This document shows positions 1 through 11,934 of a stretch of DNA of 64,000 nt, piece after piece (position 1 is the first letter of the stretch; every line of letters starts with the position of its first letter). The DNA lies in the NCBI GenBank assembly GCA_022036555.1, contig CM039133.1, forward strand, positions 9,827,894 through 9,891,893. The letters are read 5' to 3'. The DNA comes from Microstegium vimineum (Eukaryota; Streptophyta; Magnoliopsida; Poales; Poaceae). The position numbers and the translations under genes are program-made. The notes beneath the pieces are model-generated. The model did not search any database. It was not told the DNA's origin and saw only the letters and a list, made by a program, of their open reading frames with translations.

Positions 1-256
1 CACATTAATAAACAAAGAAAGAAACAAAAATTTGAGAGAAACCACGGGAGAGTACGGGATGTCATGGTAGGTATATGCGACCAGGACGTCGAGCAGGAAC
101 GTGGATCTGCGAACCAGATTCATGGCCGGCATCGACACCTCCTCAACGCAATCCTTGGTTTCGATCTAGTGGCTGTCGAGTCGATCTTAGCGCGCATTTC
201 AGCTCCATGGTAGAATAGTTTTCAACAAGACCAAGTGAATAAAGCTTGAAACTTAC

Positions 257-1168
257 CATCAAATTTCTTTACATTGAGAGCCTCAAATGATGACTCCAAC
301 GTTGAAGCGGGTGAAATCTGCATGAATGAAAAGGCATTAATTAATATAATGAAGCACAATTGAAGTGAAGAAATAAGCACTCCATTCAAAATATGTACCC
401 TCCTATCCTCATCCTTTTTGTTGATGCCCTTCATCCTGAGCAGGTTCGGCATTGTTGCCTTCCTCCAAATCTTTAATGGCAACAACCAACTTAGAACATC
501 ATCATGAAACAACATTATATTATCTAAGGATAATACGGTAAACAGGGGTGCAAAACAATTTTAAGCACAAAAAACTGTATGAAAAGAGCAAATGCTCCAA
601 AATTCACTAAGGGCCCGTTTGGATCCTATGAATTGAATTATATTCTAAGAATAAGATTCTAGTAATTACTGCCAACAAATTGAAATACAGTGGACGAATG
701 TCCCTTTAGACAGATTTGTAAGAGGAAAAGGGAGTAGGAAATAGAATACCATCTGAAAGTTGGCCTCCTCGTCCTCGTCCGCCCCAGCTTGGATGATCTC
801 GCTCAGATGGTCGATTAGGCCCAGCTCCCACGTGTTCTTCTGGTTAATTTTCTGACGAAATTTCTCGGAAAGAACGGAACGAACAAGCTTAGCGAGAGAA
901 ATGGAGCGGGATAGATTGAGGAGACGGCCTAGGCACCTACGTTCTCGGATGCGAGCTTGATACAGTTGTGGAGGAGGTCCATGACCTGCTCGCGTTTGAG
1001 GAGGTCGTGGCGCGAGTCCTTGAAGGGCGAGGCGGCGAGGGATCGGCGGCAGACGGAGGCGGCACGCGCCGCGGCGCGGGCGTGGGAGCGCTCTTGCTGG
1101 TCGTCGTTGGAGCCGAGGGGGAACGCCAGAGGCGGCGACTGCAGCAGCACCCGCGATCCGGCCGCCAT
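257..1168 (-). pseudogene. CAP-H: Condensin complex subunit 2 (CAP-H/barren) N-terminal fragment, broken
   Basis: CAP-H is the kleisin subunit of condensin I and bridges the SMC2/SMC4 heads in the nucleus. Exon 1 (1168-941) starts MAAGSRVLLQS and ends HNCIKLASEN, followed by a GT donor. Exon 2 (851-750) continues in phase with KINQKNTWELGLIDHL, a CAP-H signature. A later exon (317-257, ISPASTLESSFEALNVKKFD) has good splice borders and matches the next conserved CAP-H block. The exon normally encoding the KASCTLEAGVKIYS-like block is not found between 750 and 520, where an edge resembling a MITE terminus (GGGCCCGTTTGG at 611) sits instead. The segment near 400-450 reads EPAQDEGHQQK in one frame and KDEDRR in another; the shift falls at a run of five A (415-419 on the plus strand). 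Nothing after ALNVKKFD is recognisable towards position 1. I infer a gene fragment or pseudogene; a full gene continuing past the window edge cannot be wholly excluded. Confidence 0.72.
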
Positions 1169-1982
1169 CCCGCGCGTGGGAGCTGCGGTGGGTCGTACTC
1201 GGACGACGGCATTTTTTTTTCCAGTTTTCTCACACGAGCTCGGGGCGGCGGCGATGGCACGGGGCGGCGGCGTGGTGGGATTGTTTTTTTTTTCTAGACG
1301 CGAGCACAGGGCGGCGGCGATCGGGGATCGTTTTTTTTCTCACACGAACACGGGCTGGCGGCGATCGGCTCTTTTTTCGCGAGGCAGGGTGGGACCCTAG
1401 CTGTGGGGTCAAGAGGTAAGATCAGACTTCCCACTCTTTTTAGAAGATTTTAATTATAGTAGAGATATAATTGATATAGAATCTAATATTGCTTAGTTGA
1501 CATTATAAATATTATTATATTGTCATATAAGATTGGTCAAATTTGAGATACTTTAACTCCTCAAGATTTTTGGAATGGATGTCTTATAATTTAGGATGGA
1601 GGGAGTAATTTATAACATAAAACTTATGTAAAAAAAAAGTTATGAAACACAACTTATGTATATAATAACTTATGTATATAAGTTGATAGACATAAAGCGC
1701 TACTATAATAAACTTATTCCAAACATATATATGCAAAAAAGTGGTATCAACGTTTGTTCGCCTCGCCATGTAAAACAAACCGTTACATACAGAATTAAAA
1801 ATGATACACCGTACCATTTGAAAATTATAATAATTTAAAGTAATTGTTTTTCTTTCTTTTTTTTAGATTATAAAACTGCGGAGCATTATTCAAAAGAGAG
1901 CCGTTGCGCCGCAAGCGGTTGATTGTTCACACGATTCCAAAGGCACTGCCGAAATGGAATTGGGTTCATAGACTGAACGCGT
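1169..1982. other. Intergenic, with a half Stowaway-like MITE
   Basis: 1169-1410 is GC-rich with several T runs and lies upstream of the CAP-H start; it could be old promoter or 5' leader. 1500-1610 is AT-rich and ends in GGATGGAGGGAGTA, the terminal sequence of Stowaway-type MITEs, with an internal TTTTTGGAATGGATGTCTTA block like the complete copy at 53811-54069. The other terminus is not seen. The rest, to 1982, is AT-rich with no convincing gene. Confidence 0.45.
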
Positions 1983-2869
1983 CTAAAGTCGTGCATCTGC
2001 TGCAGCCAGGGAGTGGCAGCAGTTCTTGAAGATGTTCATCGCTTGGCTGAAGAGAGGGACGTAGGCGTCAATGCTGCCGTCGCCGGAGAAAGACGAGACG
2101 ATAAATATGATACCGTCCACCGGCGGGTAACTTGGCATGAAGAAGAAGGGCGGCCCACCGCCGAAGTCAAAGCCCTGGAACGGGAGCCCCAGCAGGCATT
2201 CCACCTCGACGTTCGGTCTCAGCGTCGTCGTCTCCAACAGGTCTGCCGTCGGCACGAGCCCTTCCTCCTCCACTACCCCGGAGCTTGCGAAGTCTATGAA
2301 TGACCTGAAATAGGCGTCGTCCATGGCGGCCACCGCCTCGTACACCACCTCCACGACTTCCCGGACGTGTCTCCCAACCAGGTCACCCGTGGTCAAGGTT
2401 GGCCGCGCCCAGAGCACGACGTTGCCGGTGTACCCTTTGGGCACTCGTGGATGGTGCATCCGCGCGCGCCCGTTCACGGAGATGCGGAGCTCGGTGGCCG
2501 TGCGCTGCCCGTCGAGCCTCCGCGCCTTCGTGACACACCGCCATAGGTGCGCCGCCACGCAGTGCAGCGTGCTGTACGGCCGCCGTGCCCACGACGAAGG
2601 AGCCGCAGCTGAACCGCGTGACCTGGACCAGCATCAGCTCTCCGTCGACGGCGTCGTCCTCGCCGCTCGGGTGCAGGCTCGTCGTCGCCGAGGACGCAGC
2701 TCGACGGCGACGGCGGGCGGAACAGATATAAGCCATACACGTACAGATCGTAGCTCACCTTGTCGAATGCCGTGAGCGGAACAGCCTCGGCACCAGCATC
2801 GGCGGAAGAAGGTCGACCGCCGCTACAGCTGGGCGTGACGACCTTTGACGACTGCACGGTGATCTTCAT
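1983..2869 (-). pseudogene. BAHD acyltransferase (hydroxycinnamoyltransferase-like) pseudogene, copy 1
   Basis: BAHD enzymes transfer acyl groups from acyl-CoA to alcohols or amines in the cytosol, using an HxxxD catalytic histidine and a structural DFGWG motif. The start at 2869 gives MKITVQSSKVV and then PLTAFDKVSYDLYVYGLYLF, the usual N-terminus. The C-terminal half (2558-1983) is open and reads AAHLWRCVTKARRL, VPKGYTGNVVLWARP, YFRSFIDFASSG and a DFGGGPP version of DFGWG. The body is only about 295 codons long against roughly 430-450 for the family. After LFRPPSPS the sequence jumps to an LHPSG-like block in another frame, then from QVTRFSCGSFVVGT directly to the YSTLHCVAAHLW block. The part that should carry HxxxD is therefore missing and at least two frame changes are present. 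Catalysis is not expected. It is related to the copy at 9944-10966. Confidence 0.8.
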
Positions 2870-2959
2870 CTTCGTATATATGGAGAATTATATTATTGAT
2901 TGATGTGTGCCTTCAACGATAGCACGGTGCATGATCTCTCCACGGTACACAAACTTGCA

Positions 2960-2969
2960 ATATATATAG
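2960..2969 (-). promoter_or_regulatory. TATA box of BAHD copy 1
   Basis: On the minus strand this reads CCTATATATA, about 90 bp before the ATG at 2869, a normal spacing for a plant TATA box. It suggests the copy was once transcribed from its own promoter. Confidence 0.5.
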
Positions 2970-3617
<648 letters not shown>

Positions 3618-3855
3618 GGCGTTTGTTTGGTTCATGCTCTAATTTGCCGCACCATATTTTCGGCAAACTATGACTGCCACAGAAAGTTCAGCAAACAAAA
3701 TTGGAGTCGAAGTTGTGGCAAAGTTTGACAAGAAAATGAGTCTATGACGTGTGGGACATACTAGTAAGAAAGTGTGGCACGTTAAACTTGTGACAGCAAA
3801 GCTGACATGACTAATCTGTGACATGGCAAACTCCGGTGACGAACCAAACAGACCC
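3618..3855. mobile_element. MITE with ~30-bp terminal inverted repeats
   Basis: The left end reads GGCGTTTGTTTGGTTCATG; the right end, reverse-complemented, reads GGGTCTGTTTGGTTCGTC. Both then run inward to a TTTGCC block. The 238-bp interior has no gene. The superfamily is uncertain; no clear target duplication is seen. Confidence 0.6.
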
Positions 3856-4610
3856 AAGTTAGAGTCCGTAAGCACACATAATGCATGACGAGTACCTAAT
3901 GACGAGGAATGAGAGCAGCGCGGAGCAGATCTTTGCTCCGGCCGGCAACGCGCGGCTGGCGAGGTGGTGGGGGCATCGGTCCGGAGCTGTAGCACTGCGC
4001 CTTCTCCTCCTGCTGCCACGTCTTGTGTATCTCTGCGCGGCAGTGCCAACTGGAATGGACCACGGCGGCGAGCAAGGGCCGGGACGGCACTATACGGCCG
4101 TGCCCAGGTTTCGGTCATCGATCCACCCCCACAACTACGACCACTGTTTTTTAAAAGGCCATAATATAACCGTGTGTTTTAGCATCCTATTATACATGAA
4201 GTTTGTCTTTGTTCTTTTATAGAAAAAATTGTTACTGTGTGATTTATGATTCTCATTACATCTAATTTATAATCTGTGATTTGTGATATGTGGCAAGGAG
4301 TTTTTTTTTGTGATTTGTGATCGATTTGTAATATATATATATATATAGTTTGTGGTTTGTGCCAAGGAGAAAGAAAACAGAGAAAGATAAATAGTAATAA
4401 GTGTGTTGTCAACCCCTAAAACATACTGTCACTTTTTATTCACTGTTAGCTTCTGCAGCTGCTCTTGAGATTGTTAAAATGCTCAGAGTATGACCCCTTG
4501 TAAATAGCAGGCTGTAGTGTTCATCATGTGGGATCCTGAAGGGAGGTCATCAGAAAATATACGAGATTCTGAAGTGGCATTGTCAGACCATGACTACAGC
4601 TGAAGTGCGA
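3856..4610. other. Intergenic, GC-rich island then AT-rich
   Basis: 3900-4140 is GC-rich and open in several frames, but no frame shows a recognisable domain. It could be a captured gene fragment. 4141-4610 is AT-rich with short TGATTTGTGAT repeats and no gene. Confidence 0.35.
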
Positions 4611-5200
4611 ACCTAATTGGGCGTCATGTCTCTCTTCATCTTGGTCTGGTGGGTGTTGGTTGTAGCCGTAATCATGGTGGTCGTTGCCGGCGGATGCTTT
4701 GCCGCCGAGGTTGTTTTCGGTGGTTGCTTTATTGTCGAGGTGTTGGGGCGGATGTTTTGCCGCTGCTGCTTCTACAGGTTGTCCCTCCTCGCTCGTGGTC
4801 TTGAGGATGTTGCCTTGAGTGACTCGGAGGAGCTTTTAGAGAGGTAGCGTTCGTTTCTGGCGGATGCTTTGCCGCCGAGGAGTTTCCGGTGGGTGCTTTG
4901 CCGCCGAGGTTGTCTGGACCTCTAGCGGATGCTTTGTCGTTGTTATCTTCTTGTATGACTCCTATCACTACTGGCTACGTAGGTGTTGAGTTATCTTTTG
5001 TATTACGCTCAATTGTTGGGGTTGTTAGTGAAGGTAGTCCACCCTCATGTTTCTTGCTTTCGTGTCTTATGTTGTGGATTTCGTTGGCAATCCAGGAATT
5101 ACTCGCGATTTCTCTTGTATCATCTATATGTAGGTTTATTGACCACTCTCTTCTTCTTAATGAAATACATGTTATATGTCTGCTCTCGGAAAAAAAGTAA
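4611..5200 (+). mobile_element. Possible LINE 3' end (degenerate)
   Basis: The stretch ends TTCTTCTTAATGAAATACAT, then CTGCTCTCGG and a run of seven A (5190-5196), a layout typical of the 3' end and poly-A tail of grass L1-type LINEs. No reverse transcriptase is left. GGATGCTTTGCCGCCGAGG occurs at 4693 and 4863, with variants near 4748, 4888 and 4925. Each can form a short GGCGG/CCGCC hairpin. Confidence 0.4.
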
Positions 5201-5561
5201 ATATTTGATAACGTAATCGCTGACTTTTCAAAACTAATGATTCGACATGTCAAAAAATATTGGAATTAATTAATTTGATCTTCTAGTGTAGACAAATCTT
5301 TGCGCTTGCGTCACAACTCCATGTGACATGTACGTACGACCCTATATTTTATTTTTGCCCTCGTGTTTCTTCCGCTAATTGGTATTAGACGACAAATTAA
5401 AATCTCTATTATTCATGATCCACATATTCTTTGTAAATTATTGCACCATCCACAACAGCTCTTGCTTAGTGACAACTGCGGCGGCCAACGAAACCAACGT
5501 GGCTATATATCACCGTGCTACTCGTATCGTTGAAGGCACATTAATAATTAATTGATGAGTC

Positions 5562-6028
5562 ATCGTTCTCTAAACCTGTACCGTGTGGTGTTATCCTGGT
5601 CCTTAAACTCGCAAATCCATCGTTTAGGTCATCAAAATTATCATCCTTGTTCATCAGCACTACATTTCAGAAATCGAACCGTGTTTTACTTTCAGAACAA
5701 ATCAGCATAAGCATTTAACATAATATAAATTTCACCGAAACGAACATGGCCTAGCTAAACTTGTTCATCTATGTCATCCTAGACTCTCTAACTTACAAAT
5801 AATCCGTTTAGTTTCTCAAACTTATTCAGTTTAGGGACTGGGATGACAAACTAAACAAATTTGATGACATAAATGGGGTGATTTGCAAATTTGGGAACCC
5901 GAATGACATATTCGAATAAGTTTATGGCCGAGCCGACATAAATGAACAATTTTGATGATTGTAAATAGTTAATTTGTGAGGTTTGAGACCGAGCGAATAT
6001 AACTGTACAAGTTTAGAGAGCAGTAATG
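5562..6028. mobile_element. Fold-back MITE with long inverted repeats
   Basis: The left arm (from CTCTAAACCTGTACC through CATCAAAATTATC) matches, with mismatches, the reverse complement of the right arm (TTTTGATGATTG to CTGTACAAGTTTAGAGAG) over roughly 90 bp. The middle holds further inverted copies of a TTCATTTATGTCRT-like block. There is no coding capacity. Confidence 0.6.
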
Positions 6029-6649
6029 GATTTTGCTCTTAAGTTCTCCAAAAGAAAGTCTAGGGAATGAAGAATGCAACCCAAATTGGATGGGACATGA
6101 AAAAAATGAGCGGTCCCCCGAAACGCGGGCAGGCGACTCGTGAGCACGTGAGCAAAGGGAGGTAATGATCTGACAAAGGCGCGCGAAGAAGGGAAGCCCA
6201 TAAACCTGCTGGATCCAGGCCGAAATGGATATGCATCCCTAAGATAGTATCTTTTTTTTTCTTTTACGAGAAACAGGATGGACACGCCCTTACTGTTGGT
6301 TTATTAAAATAAAATCAGTGATGAATAAAAAAGATAACATGAAGTGGGAAAAGGAAGGGAGTTGAAGATAAAAAGGAAGATGAAAAGATCAGCCTAAGAG
6401 AAATTCCAACAGCTCCCCATCCAACCTCCCTATCCTTTATTTTTTGGCAAATTGATAAAATTTTCTCTCCAATAATTCCCCATCCAACCTTCTTTTATGT
6501 TTGGGTACGGCGCAAAAACACCCTCCATGCGAGCGTTGTGATTAACAGATGGGCAATACCAACCGGCCAGCAGTTCCTGTGGCCGGATTTGATCGAGGGC
6601 AACGAGGCGACGAGGCCATGACGTGGGAACCCAAACCGCGAAATATTGA
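6029..6649. other. Intergenic, no gene recognised
   Basis: A 90-codon open frame on the minus strand at 6013-6285 shows no domain and overlaps the fold-back MITE. Short repeats of CCCCATCCAACC near 6415 and 6478 look like MITE debris. Confidence 0.35.
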
Positions 6650-7003
6650 GCATCTCTAACAATTTGCTATTTCAACTTGGCATCCATTTATTATTGGCAT
6701 AACAAGAAAAAACAATCTTCAACAGTTTGACAAAATAACTTAGACATCAATACTAGCTTGATATATCTCTCCCCTCACTTAGCAAATATGCCAACCAAAG
6801 TCTGCTTGACATATCCTCTTCTTCCACCACTGCCTCTTCTTCCCGGAAAAAAGTCTTGTGTGTCTTTCTTTTTTATTTTGCTAGTATAAAATAGCAAACT
6901 ATTGGAGAGAGGTCTTCTTTTTTTACTTGGCATATTGTGTTATGAGAGTTGGCAAAACACAAGATTTGCCAAGTGAAATATAGCAAACTCTTGGAGATGC
7001 TTG
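6649..7003. mobile_element. MITE, ~35-bp terminal inverted repeats
   Basis: The left end begins GAGCATCTCTAACAATTTGC; the right end (6967-7002) is close to its reverse complement, ending ACTCTTGGAGATGCTT. Internal copies of the AGCAAACTNTTGGAGA motif near 6893-6910 suggest an internal rearrangement. There is no gene. Confidence 0.65.
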
Positions 7004-7678
7004 GGTCCACAATTTTTTGTGTTTGGCAAATGAATTATGGAAAACTAATGGAGGTAAGCCTTTTTTTCCTTTCCCATAACCATTTGAAAGTTGCCAAAAT
7101 CCTAAATTTGGGAAACAAAATATCTTAAACTCAATGCAGTTTAAACGAGGTTGTTTGACCATAACTCAATTCCGGGAAGGTTGCTCCTTTTTGCACCTAA
7201 TAGAAGCAGCGCAAATTAAGACTAACATTCTTGAAGCCTCTTAAGGAGGCCGATTATTGAAGATGGGCCGTTTCTGATTTGCCGAACTAATCCTGGGGGC
7301 CCGTTTTTGGCATGGCTTTAAGCGCTTTCTTAGGAGGATCCTCATCAGGATACAAGAGCATTTGTTGTTTCTTTGGCGTGCCTTCTTGTCGTCTTGGTTT
7401 GGAAATTATTTTGTAGAAGAAGAAAGAAAAAAGTCCATGAGGAGCCCTGCTAGCTGTTACTCATGGAGTTTTCACGTAACGACAGAAGCGAAATATGAAA
7501 CACTCATCTATTATCATTAATATTAATAGCGGGTGTATTATCACTAAAATGAGCTGTCATTTCCTACATATTTCGTGGAAAATAGTTTACTTGTGATAGA
7601 AATTCCAAGAGATTAGCCTAGCAAAGTTGAAAAATTTACTCATTTAACAATTCTCCAAAATAAATCCCACCTAAAAAA
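7004..7678. other. Intergenic, no gene recognised
   Basis: AT-rich sequence with no convincing ORF, RNA gene or repeat border. The part up to about 7130 resembles the MITE just before it. Confidence 0.3.
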
Positions 7679-7679
7679 C

Positions 7680-7944
7680 TACTCTCTGATTCTTAAATAT
7701 AAGAAATCCAGTTTTGTTCTAAATTAAACTAATAACTTCTGTCAAATCTATAGAAAAGAATATTAAACATGTACCACACATCAAATAGGTAGGTATATTA
7801 TCATAATATATTCCATAATGTATCTAGGCTAATTAATTTCAAGTTCTATGTATTTTTCTTCTTTTCTATAAATTTGGTCAAAATTGTTATAGTTTGACTT
7901 GGGACAAAACTAGATTTCTTATATTTTAGGATGAAGTGGGTAGA
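7680..7944. mobile_element. Stowaway-like MITE
   Basis: The left end, CTCTCTGATTCTTAAATATAAG, is mirrored by the right end CTTATATTTTAGGATGAAGTG. This matches the CTCCCTCCGTTTC-type ends of Stowaway (Tc1/mariner) elements, with TA at both borders. Confidence 0.65.
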
Positions 7945-8090
7945 CTAGTTCAATTGGCTATGTAAAATTTTGATTCTCCTTGTTGAAAACTGCCACGTCA
8001 CCAGGACTTTCGTTCTGACTTTAAGCGCCGCATGCAACTCAGTCAAATTTGGCTTTTGTTGCTGCCTGCTATTTTGTTGAACATAGTTTT

Positions 8091-8242
8091 TTTTGCCCCT
8101 AAGAACACATGCTCTCATGTTGTACATCTTCATATTCACTCTGATATTCGTGCACAGTAGGAAAATTGTCACTCTCCTGTTGTGCACGTCAGAGCGAATC
8201 TGAGGGTGCACAACATGAGAGCATGTGCCCTTAGGGGCAAAA
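8091..8242. mobile_element. Small MITE with ~40-bp inverted repeats
   Basis: TTTTTGCCCCTAAGAACACA at the left and TGTGCCCTTAGGGGCAAAAT at the right are inverted copies, and the match continues inward through GCTCTCATGTTGT. Length is about 150 bp. The element sits beside the first copy of a duplicated block and is absent from the second copy (8785-8905). Confidence 0.7.
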
Positions 8243-8254
8243 TGAACTTTCCCC

Positions 8255-8905
8255 TATATTTTGCCGTGCTAGGCTGATCCGCAAGAAGTTTATACTGACA
8301 AAGGAGATCATTGTGCTCGGGGTGAAGGAGTCGTGCACGTTGATGTTGTTGATGGTTGGGTTCCCATTTGAGGCTTTGTTTGAATGCATTTATATCTGTC
8401 TCAAATCATATATGTTAAAGTGAATTTCAGTAGAAATTAGTTTAAATACACTCCAACACATATGGTTTGACTAAAATACATACGCATCCAAGGTCTTGTT
8501 TGGATCTCTAGTTCATGGACTAAAGTTTACCACCTAATTGAACTTTAGTCCTGCTGGCTGTTTGGATCCGTGGACTAAATTTAGTTCTTCACCCTAAAAT
8601 AACTGATTTGCACCTAGCTCTGTCATTCCAAAAAAGCACACAGATCACCTCCGGAGAGAAAAAGTGCAGGGGCGCCAACGGAAGCACGATGGATATGATC
8701 AACGCCTGACGCCGATGTGCCTCGGTGGTCGCCGATGAAGAACTCGGTCATCCGCTTCGCAAGGCTTTTTGTGCTGGCTGCTATTTTGTCAGGCCAGGTT
8801 GACCCGCAACGAAGTTCATACTGACAAAGGAGATCATCGTGCTCGGGGGCGGCGAAGGAGTACGTCGTGCACGTCGATGTTGTTGATGGTTTGGTCGTTC
8901 CCATC
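8255..8905. repeat. Duplicated unknown block (8255-8365 and 8785-8905)
   Basis: Both copies read ACTGACAAAGGAGATCATYG and then GTGCTCGGGG, GTCGTGCACGT and GATGTTGTTGATGG, with small indels between. On the minus strand the second copy is open for 97 codons (8916-8623), but I recognise no domain. This may be a broken, duplicated gene fragment. 8495-8585 between them carries a MITE-like TTTGGATCC/GGACTAAA segment. Confidence 0.55.
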
Positions 8906-8916
8906 CGATGAAACAC

Positions 8917-9943
8917 GTGAAAAGAGATCTAATTAAGCACAAAGTTTACCTACCAGAGAGGCATGCCAATTGTCATACGAGATTTTACGTCTAACAATAG
9001 ATCAATATTTTATTTTATACGTAGGAAATCAGAGGGATAGCATAGTATTTTGCTCTATTGGTAATAAGTATCCTATACCAACTACCACGTGGTTGGTACT
9101 CGATCTTCCTCCTTTTCCCGTACGTTCTCCTGGTCGGGTTAACGTTGGCGGGGGGCACGCGGGCGGCAGCGCTGGCTAGTCGTCGTGGCATTTAGAATTT
9201 TCGTTCCCCAGAAAAGGCCTTACTCGATCAGGTGCACCACCATGAATAAATATGTACGTACGGGTACGGCTGCCAACCGAGGACATTCACGCTCACTTTT
9301 CTTTTTGAAACAAATATATATATAGCCAATCTTGTGAGACTCCCTCACATTCTTTTATACATCGTATTAGCTTTATCCAAAGTCAAATATCTACACATAT
9401 GACATTTGACCATGAGAAATCCGCCTATGATTTCAAGTCGATTTCTACTATAGGTTCAGAACTGTTTATTTATACTATTGCACGTTAAGAGAAAACCGGC
9501 CATAGTACACTTTAGTGCATGCACACCGTCAGCGTAGATCGAGCTATTTTGTACTAGTGTTACTCTCAATTAATATACATATGTTAGAGTATGTTTATAT
9601 TCTCATTCTAATTAAGAAAGTCTAAATCCTACTACTGTATATATGCGAGTGCACTTTATAATAACTAAAAATTGTTAGTCAAAAATATATATATTGGTTA
9701 AAGATTAAAAAGTTTACTTCTTGATTTGCGCGCGAGTGCACTTTGTAAAAATAACAGATGAATTGGCACGATGTAATGCGGCAACTCCATCGTGTCAGTA
9801 AAGTACATACGTGTCTGCTTGTCATGTCGGTTACGGAAATTCAAAATGAGATCGAAGAAAAACACTCTACCGTACCAATACTATTTTGTCTCACAAACGC
9901 GAATCGACCAAGATCAACTTTGTAGTACTCCCGCAACAACTAA
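8917..9943. other. Intergenic, no gene recognised
   Basis: The stretch up to the BAHD stop at 9944 is AT-rich apart from 9100-9180. A 69-codon open frame at 8970-9179 has no recognisable domain. Nothing else is supported. Confidence 0.35.
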
Positions 9944-10966
9944 TTAAAGACGTGCTTCCACCGACAGCGGCAGGGTGGTGTAGCTGCATCTCCTGAAGGC
10001 ATCGACGACGCGGCGGAACAGAGGCACGTACGCGACCACACCGCCGCCATCGACGGCGGCGGCGGCACGAGGAAGAGCAGCGGCTTGCCGGTGCCGAAAT
10101 CCAGCTCGTAGAACGGGAAGCCGAGCAGGCTGTCTACCTCGATGTCGGTCGCCGCCACCAGGACAGCTCCGACGAGACGGCCTTCCGCACCAGCCCCTCG
10201 CGCTCGACCGCCCCGGAGCTCGCGAAATCGATGAACGACCGGAAGTAGCGGTCGTCGACGCGCGCAACCGCCTCGGACACCGTCGTTCTCCACCAGCAGC
10301 TCGCGCGCGGTGGTGGCCGGCCGCGCCCAGAGCACGACTTTGCCGGTGTAGCCGTCCGGCACGCGCGGGTTGGTCATCCGGCCGCGCCGCCCGTTCACGG
10401 CGATGTGCAGCCTGGTGACCTCGTCGGCGTTGAGCCCTCGTGCCTTGGTGACGCACCGCCACAGGTGCGCCACCACGCATTGCGCCATTCTGTAGGACTG
10501 CTGCTGCTTCGTGGCCGCCGCCGCCGACGCCCGTGACTTGAGCTGGGCGATGAACTGCCGGCTGAAGTGCACCGTCTCTGTGCAGCTTCACCGCCTCGGG
10601 GCCCATCCGCAGCGGCAAGACGGCGGCGAGCGCGACGTCCGCTGACGCCTCGACGAACCGCGCGCCGGCGTCGTTGAGGCTGATCGCACGTCTGCCGCTG
10701 GCGTCGTCCGTGACGACGACGAGCCGCCCCGCCCACTCGCGGTACTGGGCCAGCATCCTGGCGAGCCCGGCCTCCAGTGGGACGGTGGGTGGAACAGGAA
10801 TACGCCCGGGACGTACTCGTCGTGGTTCACCTCGTCGAACACGGTGAGCGGGATGACGACCACCGCACTGGCGGCGGTGGCCGGTGCATTGTCGTCGTCC
10901 CCACTGTTGTTGTCGCCGTAGTTGGCCGGCTTGGATGGACTTGGAAGAATGCACGGTGATCTTCAT
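9944..10966 (-). pseudogene. BAHD acyltransferase (hydroxycinnamoyltransferase-like) pseudogene, copy 2
   Basis: Same family as 1983-2869. It starts MKITVHSSKSIQAG at 10966. The PLTVFDEVNHDEYVPG block lies in a second frame, GLARMLAQYREWAGRL in the first, and FIAQLKSR, AQCVVAHLWRCVTKARGL, VPDGYTGKVVLWARP and DFGTGKP in the second. VAYVPLFRRVVDAFRR and the C-terminus (stop at 9944) are back in the first. The protein is therefore cut by several frameshifts. Near 10580 the sequence passes straight from PEAVKLHR to the HFSRQFIAQLK block, so the segment carrying the catalytic HxxxD is deleted. One frame stays open for all 340 codons, only because the sequence is GC-rich. The deletion border differs from copy 1. 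A CCTATATCA box near 11066-11074 could be the old TATA box. Confidence 0.8.
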
Positions 10967-11546
10967 CGTACGTCGTAGTTCGGATTGAGAAATGCGCGGC
11001 GCGTGGTTGGTGGCCTGGTGGGAGTATATGCTGAAGTTTTGTTTGCAGCAAATGCCGGGTGCCCGGGTGATATAGGATCGAGCAAGACGACGACGAGGGA
11101 GCGCTAGTCGTAAACGTAAACGCAGCTTCCTTTTTCTGGTAAGCCCGGTTGACGATGCAGGAGGTATATATGCACCTGTAGGCTGTAGCTGTACAGAAAT
11201 TAGAATGCGACAAAATGGGGGGCTAAGATTGTGGAGACAACGTCAACATCAACGCTAGATCGGGAAATGGACAGGCGTACGTAGTAGGCTTGCCGGCCAT
11301 CAAAGAGTTGCAGAAACTTTCCAGGTGCCATTGCAATTACATGATGGGTTATCATAACCGCACAATGCGTATTTAATTAGTTGAGATTGAGAGTCATGTA
11401 AGTAAATGCATGGGGTGGGGTGTGGACCCAAGGGTCTTGTGCATTCAACGGTTGAGATGTATCCCATGTGAAGAGATGGATGGTTGAGAATTGAGATAAC
11501 CCATGCATATATATTCACATGAGCATGTGACATTGTATTTGTACTT
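10967..11546. other. Upstream of BAHD copy 2; no gene
   Basis: Contains a possible TATA element for the minus-strand BAHD copy near 11070. No other gene, RNA or repeat border is convincing here. Confidence 0.35.
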
Positions 11547-11812
11547 AGTGCTGTGTCTTTTCTAAAAAGAATATAATTCTAGATGTATTCTCATCTCAAA
11601 TGTTTAAAGTTTGATTAAATATGTAGGGATATAAATATTAAGATATATGATGATAGATATACATTGAAAAAATATATTTCATGGCAAATTTAATGCAACC
11701 TTTGAGTAAAATAAATGTTAGTGATTTTTTTATAAATTTAACCAAACTTAGTATACTTTTAACACAATAATGATTTAAGAGTTGCATTCTTGCTAGGGAC
11801 GGAGGCAGTACG
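11547..11812. mobile_element. Stowaway-like MITE, degenerate
   Basis: The right end is CTAGGGACGGAGGCAGTA, a decayed GGGACGGAGGGAGTA terminus. The left part carries TTCTAAAAAGAATATAATTC, and the interior has the ATATTTCATGGCAAATTTAAT-like body common in these MITEs. Confidence 0.5.
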
Positions 11813-11934
11813 TCTACCCATACCCATACCTACATGCCATGTGCATTCATACTCTAGTTATGCGAACCCAACCAGTGTTGGGTCTCCTCAGGGACACCCA
11901 CGGCAAATATCTTGCCACATAGACATTTTCGATG

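Noticed and set aside
1..256. Minus-strand reading (MPAMNLVRRSTFLLDVLVAY region) as the continuation of CAP-H
   Set aside because: It does not resemble the CAP-H segment that should follow ALNVKKFD, and its frame is not linked to exon 4. I cannot identify it.
9944..10966. A 340-codon open frame on the minus strand as one real protein
   Set aside because: Only parts of this frame match the BAHD family; the rest of the conserved blocks are in a second frame. The open frame reflects high GC content.
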